From positions 5,766,001-5,830,000 of the forward strand of contig OW818680.1 in NCBI GenBank assembly GCA_942493055.1: a stretch of 64,000 bases of DNA, in the 5' to 3' direction. The stretch is from CAIZQW01 sp942493055. Its GTDB lineage: Bacteria > Verrucomicrobiota > Kiritimatiellia > RFP12 > UBA1067. The notes below the pieces were generated by a model. The model made no database searches, was not told the origin of the DNA, and saw nothing but the letters and a program-made list of their open reading frames with translations. The position numbers were made by a program, and so were the translations under genes. Positions 36,972 to 47,600 of this stretch are shown piece by piece (positions within the stretch are counted from its first letter, which is position 1; each line of letters opens with the position of its first letter).

Positions 36972-39500
36972 ATGAAGCCGATAGTGAAGTGTTGGTGTGG
37001 GGTCTCTAAACCTACGGATGGCCAGCCCAAAGGCGCAAGAACGCTTGCCATGAAACGTGTGTCGCCGCTCATGGCAGCTATCGTCATCTCTCTAGGTGTC
37101 TTGATTTGCTCAACCCAGGCCCAGACAGCTTGGAATTCCGGAGCGGTCAATAACGCTGACAGGAACACGATCACCCCCGCAGGCAGTTTCACCTGGAGCA
37201 CACCGGGTGCCTGGGATGCCAATGGCGTTGCGAACGGCGCTGGGCTGAGCGTCAGTCTGGAGCCACGGCTGACGGTTGACAGTACAGTCACCGTCGATAA
37301 CATTTATACTGCTGGGATGGTGACAGCTCGAAGCGCCAACAAACTCATCAAGTTTACTGGAAGTGGAAAAATCGTCTTTGATAATGGCTCAAATCCCAGT
37401 GTCTTTAACGTGAATAGCTATGTAACGCGCTTTACGAATTTACGCGGTGACATTGATGTTGATCTCCAGCTTCAATCCGCCCTTGATATTCGTTTTGGGG
37501 TTGCACGGCAAGAAGAGGCAACGGTCGGACGGATTGGCAAGACGATCTCCGGTTCAGGGGCATTAACCTTAACGCTTGGGAACTCTGATGCCACTGCTAC
37601 TCGCCTATTTAAGTTAGGCCCAAATGGAGCTAACACCTATCAAGGGGGGACATCAATTCGTCATATATCGCAAATCCCATACGGAGCAACTCATAATGTG
37701 CAGAACATCGTCCAATTGAATGCTGTATCGACGGGAGCCTTCGGCAGTGGCGATGTAACGATTGATGGTGCTGGCTGTACCACGACGTGCTATCTTACAG
37801 GTGTCGCGACCGGCCGTGGCATGTGGGTGCGCCTGAGCGCCACGGATGCGATCGTCAGCGGGGCGACCCTGAACCTGGTGACCGCTACCAGGATCGCGCT
37901 GGAACTGGTGTCCGGCACGACGCAGACCCTGGCGGCTGTCAATGTGGACGGCTCGCCTGTTGCTAACGGGACGTATACAGGCGGCTCATTTAACTGGCTC
38001 TATGGCACAGGCACGCTGGTTGTAGGAAGTGGTGGCACACCGGAGCCTGAAATCGTGGTGCTGGGGAGCAATGCCAGCACGGAGATCGCGAGTGGAAGTG
38101 CGATCATCAGCACGCCGCTGGGCACTGACTTTGGTGACGTGATGGCTGCTGACGGCGCGCCAGTGAGCCACACCTTCACGATCACGAATACGGGGTTGGC
38201 GACGCTCACGCTTCCGAGCGCACCTGTGACAGTCCTGGGCGGCCACAGCGCTGACTTCACAGTGACGCAGCCCGCCTCGTTGTCGATTGAGCAGAATACC
38301 GCTGCCACCTTCTCCATCTCCTTTGATCCGAGTGCGGTAGGGGTTCGCACAGGTCTTGTCAGCATCGCAAACAACGATGGCAATGAGAATCCTTACACGT
38401 TCAAGATTCAAGGGACAGGGACGGAGCCCCTTCCAGTCATAAGCATTTTGAGCAGCAACAGGACGCTGGTCGTGACCAATGGAACTACGGTGATCAGTGA
38501 ACCGCTCGGAACGGATATCGGCGAGATTCTGTGGACCGGGGCGCTCTCTGCCGAACGTACCTTTGTCGTCACGAATAAGGGGACTGCCAGCTTGACCTTG
38601 ACGTTGCCGATCACGGTCTCCGGCGTGGACAGTGCTGACTTCACAGTGACCCAGCCGGCAGCCGCGTCACTCGAACCCGGGCAGTCGGTGAGCTTCAAGA
38701 TCGCCTGTGACCCGAGTGCACTAGGCGTGCGGACAGGGCTGGTCGCTATTGCCAATAACGACGTACTTCGGACGCCCTACACCTTCAAGGTTCAGGCGAA
38801 AGGCATCCCCGCGCAGATCAGCTTCCAGCAGGGCGATGGAGGTTCCTATTCCAGCACGGCCTTCACACAGATAGAGGAGCGTAATCCTAACGCCAATTAT
38901 GGCAGTGCGACACAGGCACAACTGGAAGAGGAGTATCGGGACAGTTCACATCTACTCTATCAAGGGCTGATTGCGTTCCCAGATATCATCGGAAAGTCTG
39001 ACGGGCAGATTGCCCCGGAATCGACAGTTTCCTCAGCGACCCTGATCTTGACGGTTCCAGATGACGGGAATGCCACCATCCCTGTCACCTTCCATCGGAT
39101 GCTTAAACCCTGGGTGGAAAATGAGGCCACCTGGACGAAACTCACCAGCAGCACGCTTTTTGGCAACTCCGCGACCAATCCGCTGGACAATGCGGCAGCC
39201 CTCTTGGCCGATCCTTCTGACCCCATTGATGACGGCGGCGGCGAACCCGGCGTGGACTATGTGGAGGCGAGTGCCGTTTCAAAAGTTTTGTATCCTGCAG
39301 GAAAAATAGAGATTGATGTGACTGCGGTTGTCCAGGCTTGGGCCAACGGTACGCCGAACTATGGGCTCTTTCTTCAATATCTTGATGTCAACGGTATTAA
39401 GATTGAATCGGATGATGCGGCGACACTCAGTGATCGTCCACGTCTGGTGGTATCCCACACTCCGCCGCCTCCGAAAGGGACCATGATCTCATTCAAGTAA
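36972..39500 (+). CDS. Secreted beta-repeat / choice-of-anchor D / DNRLRE protein (842 aa)
   Basis: A strong SD (AGGAGGAA, 36958-36965) supports ATG 36972 despite an unusually long signal-peptide n-region; the hydrophobic core is SPLMAAIVISLGVLI and cleavage falls near residue 51. Residues of about 53-350 are a beta-helix-like, autotransporter-repeat-type region (RIGKTISGSGALTLTLGNSD, ANTYQGGTSIRHIS). Two choice-of-anchor D domains follow (about 359-480 and 489-610; each with SADFTVTQPA and GVRTGLVSIANND or a close variant). A DNRLRE domain (about 616-836) is marked by ISFQQGDGGSYSST and FLQYLDVNGIKIESDD. The tail ends PPPPKGTMISFK. The whole protein resembles the C-terminal 670 residues of the next gene's product, except that the latter has only one anchor D domain. 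It is structural or adhesive; no catalytic residues are seen. Confidence 0.8.
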   Translation: MKPIVKCWCGVSKPTDGQPKGARTLAMKRVSPLMAAIVISLGVLICSTQAQTAWNSGAVNNADRNTITPAGSFTWSTPGAWDANGVANGAGLSVSLEPRLTVDSTVTVDNIYTAGMVTARSANKLIKFTGSGKIVFDNGSNPSVFNVNSYVTRFTNLRGDIDVDLQLQSALDIRFGVARQEEATVGRIGKTISGSGALTLTLGNSDATATRLFKLGPNGANTYQGGTSIRHISQIPYGATHNVQNIVQLNAVSTGAFGSGDVTIDGAGCTTTCYLTGVATGRGMWVRLSATDAIVSGATLNLVTATRIALELVSGTTQTLAAVNVDGSPVANGTYTGGSFNWLYGTGTLVVGSGGTPEPEIVVLGSNASTEIASGSAIISTPLGTDFGDVMAADGAPVSHTFTITNTGLATLTLPSAPVTVLGGHSADFTVTQPASLSIEQNTAATFSISFDPSAVGVRTGLVSIANNDGNENPYTFKIQGTGTEPLPVISILSSNRTLVVTNGTTVISEPLGTDIGEILWTGALSAERTFVVTNKGTASLTLTLPITVSGVDSADFTVTQPAAASLEPGQSVSFKIACDPSALGVRTGLVAIANNDVLRTPYTFKVQAKGIPAQISFQQGDGGSYSSTAFTQIEERNPNANYGSATQAQLEEEYRDSSHLLYQGLIAFPDIIGKSDGQIAPESTVSSATLILTVPDDGNATIPVTFHRMLKPWVENEATWTKLTSSTLFGNSATNPLDNAAALLADPSDPIDDGGGEPGVDYVEASAVSKVLYPAGKIEIDVTAVVQAWANGTPNYGLFLQYLDVNGIKIESDDAATLSDRPRLVVSHTPPPPKGTMISFK

Positions 39501-39587
39501 TATGAGTCTGGCTGGACAGCGTCGTCGAAAAGAACACTAAATCAATTATCAGCCCTGTTTAAACGACAGGAGAGGGTTTGCTTATCC

Positions 39588-42500
39588 ATGATTGGGCATA
39601 CAATGAAAAAATGGGTCATGACAGGGTGCATACTTTCTGGCCTGGCCAGTGCTGTTCACGCGGCTGACGTGACGTTCTACAGTTTTGGCGATTCACATTA
39701 CGGGGCCGCGGATCCGATGACCAACTGGGTCTATCAGATCAATGCCTTAGCCGGCACGACCTACCCAGCGGCGTTGGGCGGGGGCGTGGTGGCGCCAGCC
39801 CGCGGCGTGCTCGCACTGGGCGACCTGATCAATGATGGCGGCAACCTTACGCTGGGCTCCGCGCAATGGGTGAACTGGAAGGCTGACTATGGCGTCAACG
39901 GCGAAGGCGTCTGCGACTATCCTGTCTTTGAATGTTTCGGAAACCACGACCTGAGCGCGACCCGTTTTGTCCAGAAGGATGTCATCGCACGCAATCCCCT
40001 CAGACCCGGACTCACGGCCATCTCCACCAACGGACTGCACTACTCCTGGGACTGGGAAGGCGTCCATTTTGTCGTGCTGGGCATGTATCCTGGCGACACC
40101 TGGGTGGACGATAACACGTATGGTCCCGCGCACAATCCGGAATATGCGTTGGAATTCCTCAAGTGGGATCTGGCCACAAACGTGGGGGACAGCGGACGTC
40201 CTGTGATTACCATGCATCATTATGATTTTCTGACGGACTGGTGGCCCTCTCGGCAGAAATTGGCATATCCCCGAGAGCTGGATGGCTACAATATTGTTCT
40301 CATCCTTCATGGCCATCAGGGTGCCCCGTACTCCTATAACTGGCAAGGCTACACGGTCTCCGGTCAAAATGGCTCACTGAACGTCGGGCGCATCACACCC
40401 GACAACCAACTCGTCCTTGCACGAACAGCCGGACTGAACGCCTGGAGCGCAACCTACAGCAAGAGCATCGCCTTTCCTGATCTGGGACGGACATGGAATC
40501 CCGTCCCCCGTAACGGACAAAAAAATGTGGAGGCTAGCCTCACGCAGCTTTCCTGGCGTACAGGCGCGTATACCGTCACGCAGGATCTTTATTTCGCGAC
40601 AAGTTCCAACGCCGTCGAGAACGCGACGACGCCCACAGTCACAGGCCTCGGAGTCTCGGTGAGCAACGCGCCTGTGCCCGCAGCCTTCCTCCCGCTGCAG
40701 CCCGGCACAGAGTATTTCTGGCGCGTGGATCAGCATAATGGCAACAAGCCCTTCTCTAAAGGAAAGGTGTGGAGCTTCCGCACAAAGGATGTCGTGAACC
40801 CCAATGACATTACCTTCCTGTTTGAATCGGACATCCACTATGAAGACATCACCTTGACCGCCAACAAGCGCCGCCTTCAAGCCATGAACGCTATTCCAGG
40901 CACGCCTTATCCAGCCGCCATCGGCGGACAGGTGAAGACGCCCAGAGGCGTCGTCTTCGGCGGCGATGCCGCGGACGATGCCAAGCAGTGGCAGTACAAC
41001 TATTATCTGGATGACCATGGCTTGTACGGCGAAAAATTGCTGGAGTATCCGGTCACGGCGGAGATCAACGGCAATCACGACGGCGGCATCGACAGCATTG
41101 TCGGAAAGGGGATTTTAGCCCGGAATGCCCAGCGTACCCACTTGACAGCGCTCTCCACAAACGGCTTCCACTGCTCTTGGGACTGGAACGACGTCCATTT
41201 TGTCACGCTGGGCGTGCGTCCCGGCGTCAATACGAATCCCTATAACTCCCACGGCAGCCTCGAGTTCCTGATTGACGATCTCGCCACGCAGGTCGGCAAC
41301 AGCGGACGGGCAGTCGTACTCTTCCAGCACTTCGGGCTGGATGCCTATGCGAACCAGTGGTGGTCGGAGGCGGAGCGCGACGCCTATTATGAGGTCATTA
41401 AAAAGTACAATGTGATCGGAATCTTCCACGGCCACACGCACAGTTGCACCATCTACAAGTGGCGCGGCATTGATGTCTACAATGCGCCGCACATGAGTTT
41501 TCTGGGCTCCGTCTCGGAAACAGTAACCAGCAGCGAAGGGTTCTTTACGGCGCACATTACGTCGAACAAGATGGATGTCGTGGAACGGAAACCGGATGGC
41601 ACATGGGGCCTCAGTTACAGCAAGCCGATCTATCTCTCCTATGAAAGCTCAGGACTTCCGGCTGTCATCGCCAACGGGATTGCGACAAATGGCGCCCCGG
41701 GTCAGGCTGTGCTCTCCGGCTTGCTCTCCTACGAGGCTACGGAAGCTGCACCAACAACAGTGACGATTCAGTGGGGCACACAAGATGGCGGGACAAATGA
41801 ACTGAATTGGGCGCAGACCGCCGTGATAGGAACCCAGTCTGTGGGTTCGTTCGCTGCAACGATTACGGGCTTGGGTGTCAGCCAGACGATCTATTACCGG
41901 TGTCGCGCCTCGAACAGCATGGGGACGGTATGGGCTTCGGCGACATCGAGCTTTGTTACGAGTCCGGCTGCCCTTGTTGACAATGGTGCGGGTGTCACGG
42001 AACTGACGCGCACGAGCGCGCGGCTCAACGGTGCCCTGCTCCTGACGCAGACCACGCCGGTCACGGCCTTCATCTGCTACGGTCCTGCAGATGGCGGCAC
42101 GAACACGCTGGCTTGGGCGCAGGTCGCCTCGGTTGGCAGTGTCTCCCTCGGCGCGTTCAGCGCTGCCGTGAGCGGGCTCGCCGCTGATTCGCGCTATTAC
42201 TACCGGTGCACTGTCACAAATGCCTTGGGGTCCTCTTGGGCTGAAACGTCTGCGACGTTTCTGACCTTGAGCGACAGGCCGACCATCACGACTGGGAGCC
42301 CGACCTCTCTCAGTCGTCTCTCTGCCGTCCTCGGCGGCTTCCTGGTCTCGACCGGATCAGCGCCTGCTACAGTCTCTGTCTACGTCGGGACATCCGACGG
42401 CGGAACAAATGCAACCTCGTGGGACAGGAGTATCACGCTCGGCCTCTGCGATGAGGGGACTGTCTCTTCCGCTGTCACAGGGCTCAGCGAAGCGCAGCAG

Positions 42501-44612
42501 TATTACTACCGCTTCTTTGCCAGCAACAGCTTTGGCGCTTCCTGGGCGGAGACCAGCTCGACCTTCACCACGTGGTCCAGCAGCGGGCCGATCAACAAGT
42601 GGAATGACGCGCTCTTCAGCACCGGCGAGTTCAATGCGACAGGGAGCGGTAATTTCACGTGGAGCGATATGAACGCCTGGGAGGGCGGCCTCGTGCCCAA
42701 CCGCACGAACGCTGTGGTGAGCCTCGAACCCAGGACCGATGTTGCGAACGCCCTAATCACTGTGGATGCTACCTATACCGTGGGCTCGATCACCGCGCGT
42801 CAATCCGGGGAGGAGACACGCTTTGCGGGGAACGGAAAGCTGATCTTCAATGCCGGGGCGGATGAAGCGGTGCTCAACCTCCATCGCCGCGAGACCCGCT
42901 ATGCGGCGCTTCGCGTGGATGCGTATGTGGATATGCAGTTGGACTCCGACTTGGATCTGCGGATGGGCGCGGCACGTCAGGAGGAGGCAACCGTTGGGCG
43001 AATAGGCAAGACCATCTCAGGTACGGGCGGGCTGACGCTGACACTCGCCAATAATGACTCGAGTGCGACACGCCTCTTCAAGTTGGGATCAGCAGGGGCC
43101 AACACCTATCAAGGCGGAACAACCATCCAGCACATCTCGCGTATCAGTTACGGCGCTGGTCACGGCGTACAAAACATCGTCCAGTTGAATGCACTCTCCT
43201 CGGGTGCCTTCGGCACAGGGGATGTCACACTGGATGGGACAGGATGTACAACGACCTGTTCGCTTTCGGGTGTCGGAGCAAGCCGCGGGTTATGGTTGCG
43301 CCTTAGCGCAAACAATGCGATAGCCTCCACCGCCACGCTCGCGCTCGTGAGTCAGGCGAACATCGCCTTGGAAATTGTGGACGGGGTATCTCAGACATTA
43401 GCGGCTCTGATTGTCGACGGGGCACCTCTTGCTACAGGGACCTACTCGGGCGGAGACTTCCCCTGGCTTTATGGTACAGGCACGCTCATCGTCGGCAATG
43501 GGGGAGAGCCTCCGGCGCAGGCTCCGGAGATCGGATTGCTCGGCAGCAATGGCAGTGCCATTGCTAATGGCAGCACGACGTCGAGCCAGCCTCTGGGGAC
43601 AGACTTCGGCCAGATCCTCTGGAGCGGGACTCTCTCGGTGACCAACACGTTTGCCATCACGAACTCAGGAACGGCTGCGCTCACGCTCTCAGGTGCGCCA
43701 GTCTCTGTGCTGGGCGCGCACAGCGCGGACTTCACCGTGGTGCAGCCCGCAGCCATGACAATCGCGGCCGGCGCGTCGCTCGCCTTCAAGATCATCTGCG
43801 ACCTCGGGGCGCTGGGCGTGCGCACCGGACTGGTCAGCATCGCCAGCAACGATAGCGATGAGAATCCCTACAGGTTCTCTCTCAAAGCCACAGGCACGGA
43901 ACCGACGCAGCCCCCGACAAGTACGACACTCAACCTGAGCTTCCGTCAGGGCGATGGAGGCGCTTATTCGGATACAGCTGCAACATATATTGATGAACGG
44001 GCACCAACTGTGAACCGTGGCACAGAGACAACCGTGAAGTTGGAGGAGGAGTATCGCGTGGATGTCCCCTCGAACAACCTCCTCTTCCAGTCGCTCATCG
44101 GCTACTTCAACATCATGGGGCCTGGGATTGGCCAGATTCCCCCTGGCGCAACGATCACCTCCGCTAAGTTGACGCTCACATTTAGTGATGCAGGAGCCGC
44201 GGCGACTCCGTTTACAATCCACCAAATGTTGAAGCCCTGGATAGAGGGACAGGTAACCTGGATACAGCTCTCGAACGGTGTCGCCTTTGGAAACGGATCC
44301 TTCGTGCGTACAACAGGCCCTGCGCTTAATCCAGGCGGCGGAGCGCCAGGCGTTGACTATGTGTCAACTCCTGTGGTCTCGAAGGCTGTCAGTGTCACGG
44401 GCGCTGCGGAGTTTGATGTCACCTCCTTGGTTCAAGCGTGGGCGAGCGGAGCGCCCAACTACGGACTCTATATCCGCTACATGAATGCGAATGGCGCCAT
44501 CTATCACTCGGATGATGCGACAACGCTGAGTAACCGTCCGCTCTTGACCGTGACCTGCACAGTGCCATCCAAGAGCCAAGGGTCCATCATCTATTTTTAC
44601 CTGGGTCAATAA
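39588..44612 (+). CDS. Secreted double metallophosphoesterase fused to beta-repeat / anchor D / DNRLRE module (1674 aa)
   Basis: The signal peptide ends at AVHA-ADVT (about residue 25). Calcineurin-like domain 1 (about 26-300) has GDSHYG, LGDLIND, FGNHDLS, MHHYDF and LHGHQG; its last motif lacks the second His of GHxH. After an FN3-like linker, domain 2 (about 410-680) has ESDIHY, GGDAADD, NGNHDGG, FQHFGLD and FHGHTHS, with all metal ligands. Three FN3-like repeats of about 100 residues follow (each with TVSIQWGT-like and YYYRC motifs). Then come the beta-repeat region (from about 1003), one choice-of-anchor D domain (about 1314) and a DNRLRE domain (about 1449-1665), copying the architecture of the preceding gene. 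The tail is QGSIIYFYLGQ. A phosphate-ester or phosphodiester substrate on the surface is likely, but the identity is unknown. It is the second gene of operon B. Confidence 0.83.
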   Translation: MIGHTMKKWVMTGCILSGLASAVHAADVTFYSFGDSHYGAADPMTNWVYQINALAGTTYPAALGGGVVAPARGVLALGDLINDGGNLTLGSAQWVNWKADYGVNGEGVCDYPVFECFGNHDLSATRFVQKDVIARNPLRPGLTAISTNGLHYSWDWEGVHFVVLGMYPGDTWVDDNTYGPAHNPEYALEFLKWDLATNVGDSGRPVITMHHYDFLTDWWPSRQKLAYPRELDGYNIVLILHGHQGAPYSYNWQGYTVSGQNGSLNVGRITPDNQLVLARTAGLNAWSATYSKSIAFPDLGRTWNPVPRNGQKNVEASLTQLSWRTGAYTVTQDLYFATSSNAVENATTPTVTGLGVSVSNAPVPAAFLPLQPGTEYFWRVDQHNGNKPFSKGKVWSFRTKDVVNPNDITFLFESDIHYEDITLTANKRRLQAMNAIPGTPYPAAIGGQVKTPRGVVFGGDAADDAKQWQYNYYLDDHGLYGEKLLEYPVTAEINGNHDGGIDSIVGKGILARNAQRTHLTALSTNGFHCSWDWNDVHFVTLGVRPGVNTNPYNSHGSLEFLIDDLATQVGNSGRAVVLFQHFGLDAYANQWWSEAERDAYYEVIKKYNVIGIFHGHTHSCTIYKWRGIDVYNAPHMSFLGSVSETVTSSEGFFTAHITSNKMDVVERKPDGTWGLSYSKPIYLSYESSGLPAVIANGIATNGAPGQAVLSGLLSYEATEAAPTTVTIQWGTQDGGTNELNWAQTAVIGTQSVGSFAATITGLGVSQTIYYRCRASNSMGTVWASATSSFVTSPAALVDNGAGVTELTRTSARLNGALLLTQTTPVTAFICYGPADGGTNTLAWAQVASVGSVSLGAFSAAVSGLAADSRYYYRCTVTNALGSSWAETSATFLTLSDRPTITTGSPTSLSRLSAVLGGFLVSTGSAPATVSVYVGTSDGGTNATSWDRSITLGLCDEGTVSSAVTGLSEAQQYYYRFFASNSFGASWAETSSTFTTWSSSGPINKWNDALFSTGEFNATGSGNFTWSDMNAWEGGLVPNRTNAVVSLEPRTDVANALITVDATYTVGSITARQSGEETRFAGNGKLIFNAGADEAVLNLHRRETRYAALRVDAYVDMQLDSDLDLRMGAARQEEATVGRIGKTISGTGGLTLTLANNDSSATRLFKLGSAGANTYQGGTTIQHISRISYGAGHGVQNIVQLNALSSGAFGTGDVTLDGTGCTTTCSLSGVGASRGLWLRLSANNAIASTATLALVSQANIALEIVDGVSQTLAALIVDGAPLATGTYSGGDFPWLYGTGTLIVGNGGEPPAQAPEIGLLGSNGSAIANGSTTSSQPLGTDFGQILWSGTLSVTNTFAITNSGTAALTLSGAPVSVLGAHSADFTVVQPAAMTIAAGASLAFKIICDLGALGVRTGLVSIASNDSDENPYRFSLKATGTEPTQPPTSTTLNLSFRQGDGGAYSDTAATYIDERAPTVNRGTETTVKLEEEYRVDVPSNNLLFQSLIGYFNIMGPGIGQIPPGATITSAKLTLTFSDAGAAATPFTIHQMLKPWIEGQVTWIQLSNGVAFGNGSFVRTTGPALNPGGGAPGVDYVSTPVVSKAVSVTGAAEFDVTSLVQAWASGAPNYGLYIRYMNANGAIYHSDDATTLSNRPLLTVTCTVPSKSQGSIIYFYLGQ

Positions 44613-44627
44613 AATTTGGAGTCATTC

Positions 44628-47600
44628 ATGCGAAATGTCCTTTTAGTGGCGAGCCTGCTGGCCCTGTGCGGTTGCTGGCAGGCTTGTGCAGAACCGTTTG
44701 ATCCGAACCAGGAGCGCGAGTGGAATTTTTTAGGTCAGCCTAAATTCACTGGGAAGCTGGTGAAGATCGAGAAGGGCATGGTGCAGGTGCGCGCAGCAGA
44801 TGGGGCAGTCAAGGAGTACCAGCCCGGCACAGCCGAAGGCATGACAGGCTCCTATATCCAGCGGGCCATGGCCAAGTTCCCGTCCGCTCCAACGACCCCG
44901 AAGGTGATGCCTGGCGAGGGCGCGCTCATTGACCTGTCTGCTGCTGACTTGCCGCAGGGCCCGTTGTCGCAATGGAAGAATAAGGGACGCATCAACGGCT
45001 CTTTTTTAGTGATGAACCAGCCTCCGAACGTGGAACAGGTCCAGGGACGCAAGGCCGTTGTCTTTTCCCATGCGCCATGGCTGATGCCGCTGGAATACGA
45101 AACACTGGTATCCGATTTCTATATGCCTGTCGAGGCGATTGGTAACGAGCAGATGACCGTGGTCGCGTGGCTCTGCAATACAGGGCCGGTGGTGGATCGC
45201 GAGACCTTTCTCTGTTGGGGGGAGAAGGATTGCGGCGAACTCGACTCGCCGGACTTCAGTTACGGATGTTATGAGGCGATGCAGTGGTATGACGATAAAA
45301 TGGTCATCCCTGCTGCACGGTTCCCGAAACTCAACGCATGGCACCAGATGGCGTTTGTGGTCCGTCCTTCGGAGAAGGATAAGAACCGTTTGGAGTTGAA
45401 GCTCTTTGTTGATGGCGAGCAGACTGCGGTCAAGCTGGTGCGCAAGCCTGCGCGCAAACTGCTGGATAACAATCTGGCCTTCATCGGTTGCGCCTGGGAG
45501 GCGTGGTGGGGGAAGAAGTGGGCGACGCGTCCAGCGCGTCCCTACACAGGGGCGATAGCAGGCATCAAGGTCTTTGATCGCGCGCTGAATGAAGCAGAGC
45601 TTCGCCGCTTAAACGGCTCAAGCGTCCATGAGACAGCCGTGGCGCGCAGCAGTGCAAAAGTTGAAGCGACGCAGCCGGTTCCCGCTGATGGCACACGGGA
45701 GGTGCAGACCACGCTCCTCCGTCTTTCCTGGAAGCCTAGCCCTGATGCCCTCTCCCAACTGCTCCACTTTGGAACCGACCGCGCCGAGGTGGCCAAGGGC
45801 GGTCCAGGAGGTTTGAAGCTGAAGCCCTATACAGATGAAGCCTATATACCGATTGATCTGAAACGTGAGAAACTGGACAGCGGACAGACCTACTATTGGC
45901 GGGTGGAACAGGTGACAGAGCCGAAGCAGACAGCGGTTGCCCCGGAGCCTTGGACCTTTACGACCTCCCGCTTTGATCTGGAGGCTGACAATCCGGTCTC
46001 AGAGGCGTTTCCGAAAGAGATGAAACAGGACGGTTTCTATTCGCGCTTCATGGAAGCAGGCGGTTATCCGATCATCAGTCCGCCCGGCAATCACGATGTG
46101 CACATGCGTGCAACACGTTTTGCGTTCCAGAAAATTCTGGGCAAGCGTCCGGATCTTGTACGGGCACTTCAAGGTTCCCGCGCCGCCACCCATCTGGCCA
46201 GCAAGGAAAATCGCGGCTGGGGCTGGAGCCATTTCACCTGCAGTTCGTATGGCGAGGGCGAGGCTATTTTGCGGGAAGGCGCTATTATCATCCATGAGAT
46301 GGGCCATCAATTTCACATGCAGGGCGCGGAACAGATGGAGCCTGATTTCAGACAGAGACTCGGAACGGTCTTTGATACGTCAAGGCGTGAGCGGCGCTGG
46401 ATCGGGGATTATGGCGGACTCAATATGTGGGAGAATGTCGCGGTGGCGGCTTCGTGGTGGATCAACGACATGACGCAGGACGAAGGTGAACTCCGTCCAA
46501 GGGAGCTGTTGCGTCGCAGTGATCCGCAACTCTTTCATCTTCTCTCCGCATATTGGCCTGGCGATTTGCTGATCGACCTTCATCCAGGTCGTGGACTCAA
46601 GACCGATGCAGCCGGCCAGTGTCTCGAATGGGGCAACAGCGGCGGCGTGGACTTTTTCAAGCCGAATGCGGGGTGGCGCTTCTATGAACGGACGCGCGGA
46701 TGTTTCGTGCCACAGACCGGCAAGCCGTTCTTCCGCACTGTGGCAGGCGTTCCGGCGCTGGCCTTCTCAGGCAAGGAGTCGCTGGCGTGGGACAAGACAA
46801 CGTGGGATGCGTTGGATGGGAACCGCGCGTGGTCAGTGGAGGCTTGGGCTTATCGTGAACGTGCCGCCACCGGGGAACAGACGCTCGTCTCGTGGGGGGC
46901 CCCAGGTGCGACGGAGGTGAAGCTGTTGTGGGGCGCGTCGGAGCAGGCGTATCAACTGCCAGGAGGCGTCAGCGGAAAATGGACGCATAAGCCTGAGCCT
47001 GGACAATGGCACCATCTCCTCTGGATCTATACAGGCGGAGGTGCTGAAGAGGGTGCGGGAGAACTGCGGCTCTATGTGGACGGCAAGCCCGATGGGAAAG
47101 CCACATGCAAACTCGCCTTGTCCCCCAAGGCGCGCATCGTGATCGGTGAAAGCTTTGCAGGCGCGCTGGCGCATGTGCGCCTCTATGACTATGATTTGCA
47201 TCCCCTTCAGCTTAACGCGTTATATCAGCGGGAGGCGCCAGCCTATCGTCCTGCTCCTTCCATCGTGGGCGAACGGTTGCTGGTCAATCTCGATGTCTCG
47301 CAATTGTCGCCTGCGGATGATCAGGATACATGGTCTTTCTATCCAGCCAGTTTAGAGAAGCCTTGGTTGCGGAGCTGGGTGAATCTCGGCATGCTGGGGG
47401 GCAAGTTGCACAACGATGCGCAGGCGCCCGGTGAAAGCCGTCCGCTGGTCACGGTGACAAATCAGACGCGCGCCATTACGTTTGACGGAAAGAGCCGGCT
47501 CATCAGTTCGTTTAATGCCCCCAATCCAGCGGAGGGAACTGTGGAGCTCTGGGCCTTCCCTGAAGCAGGAGCGGAACAAGCCATGCTTCTGCAATGGGGG

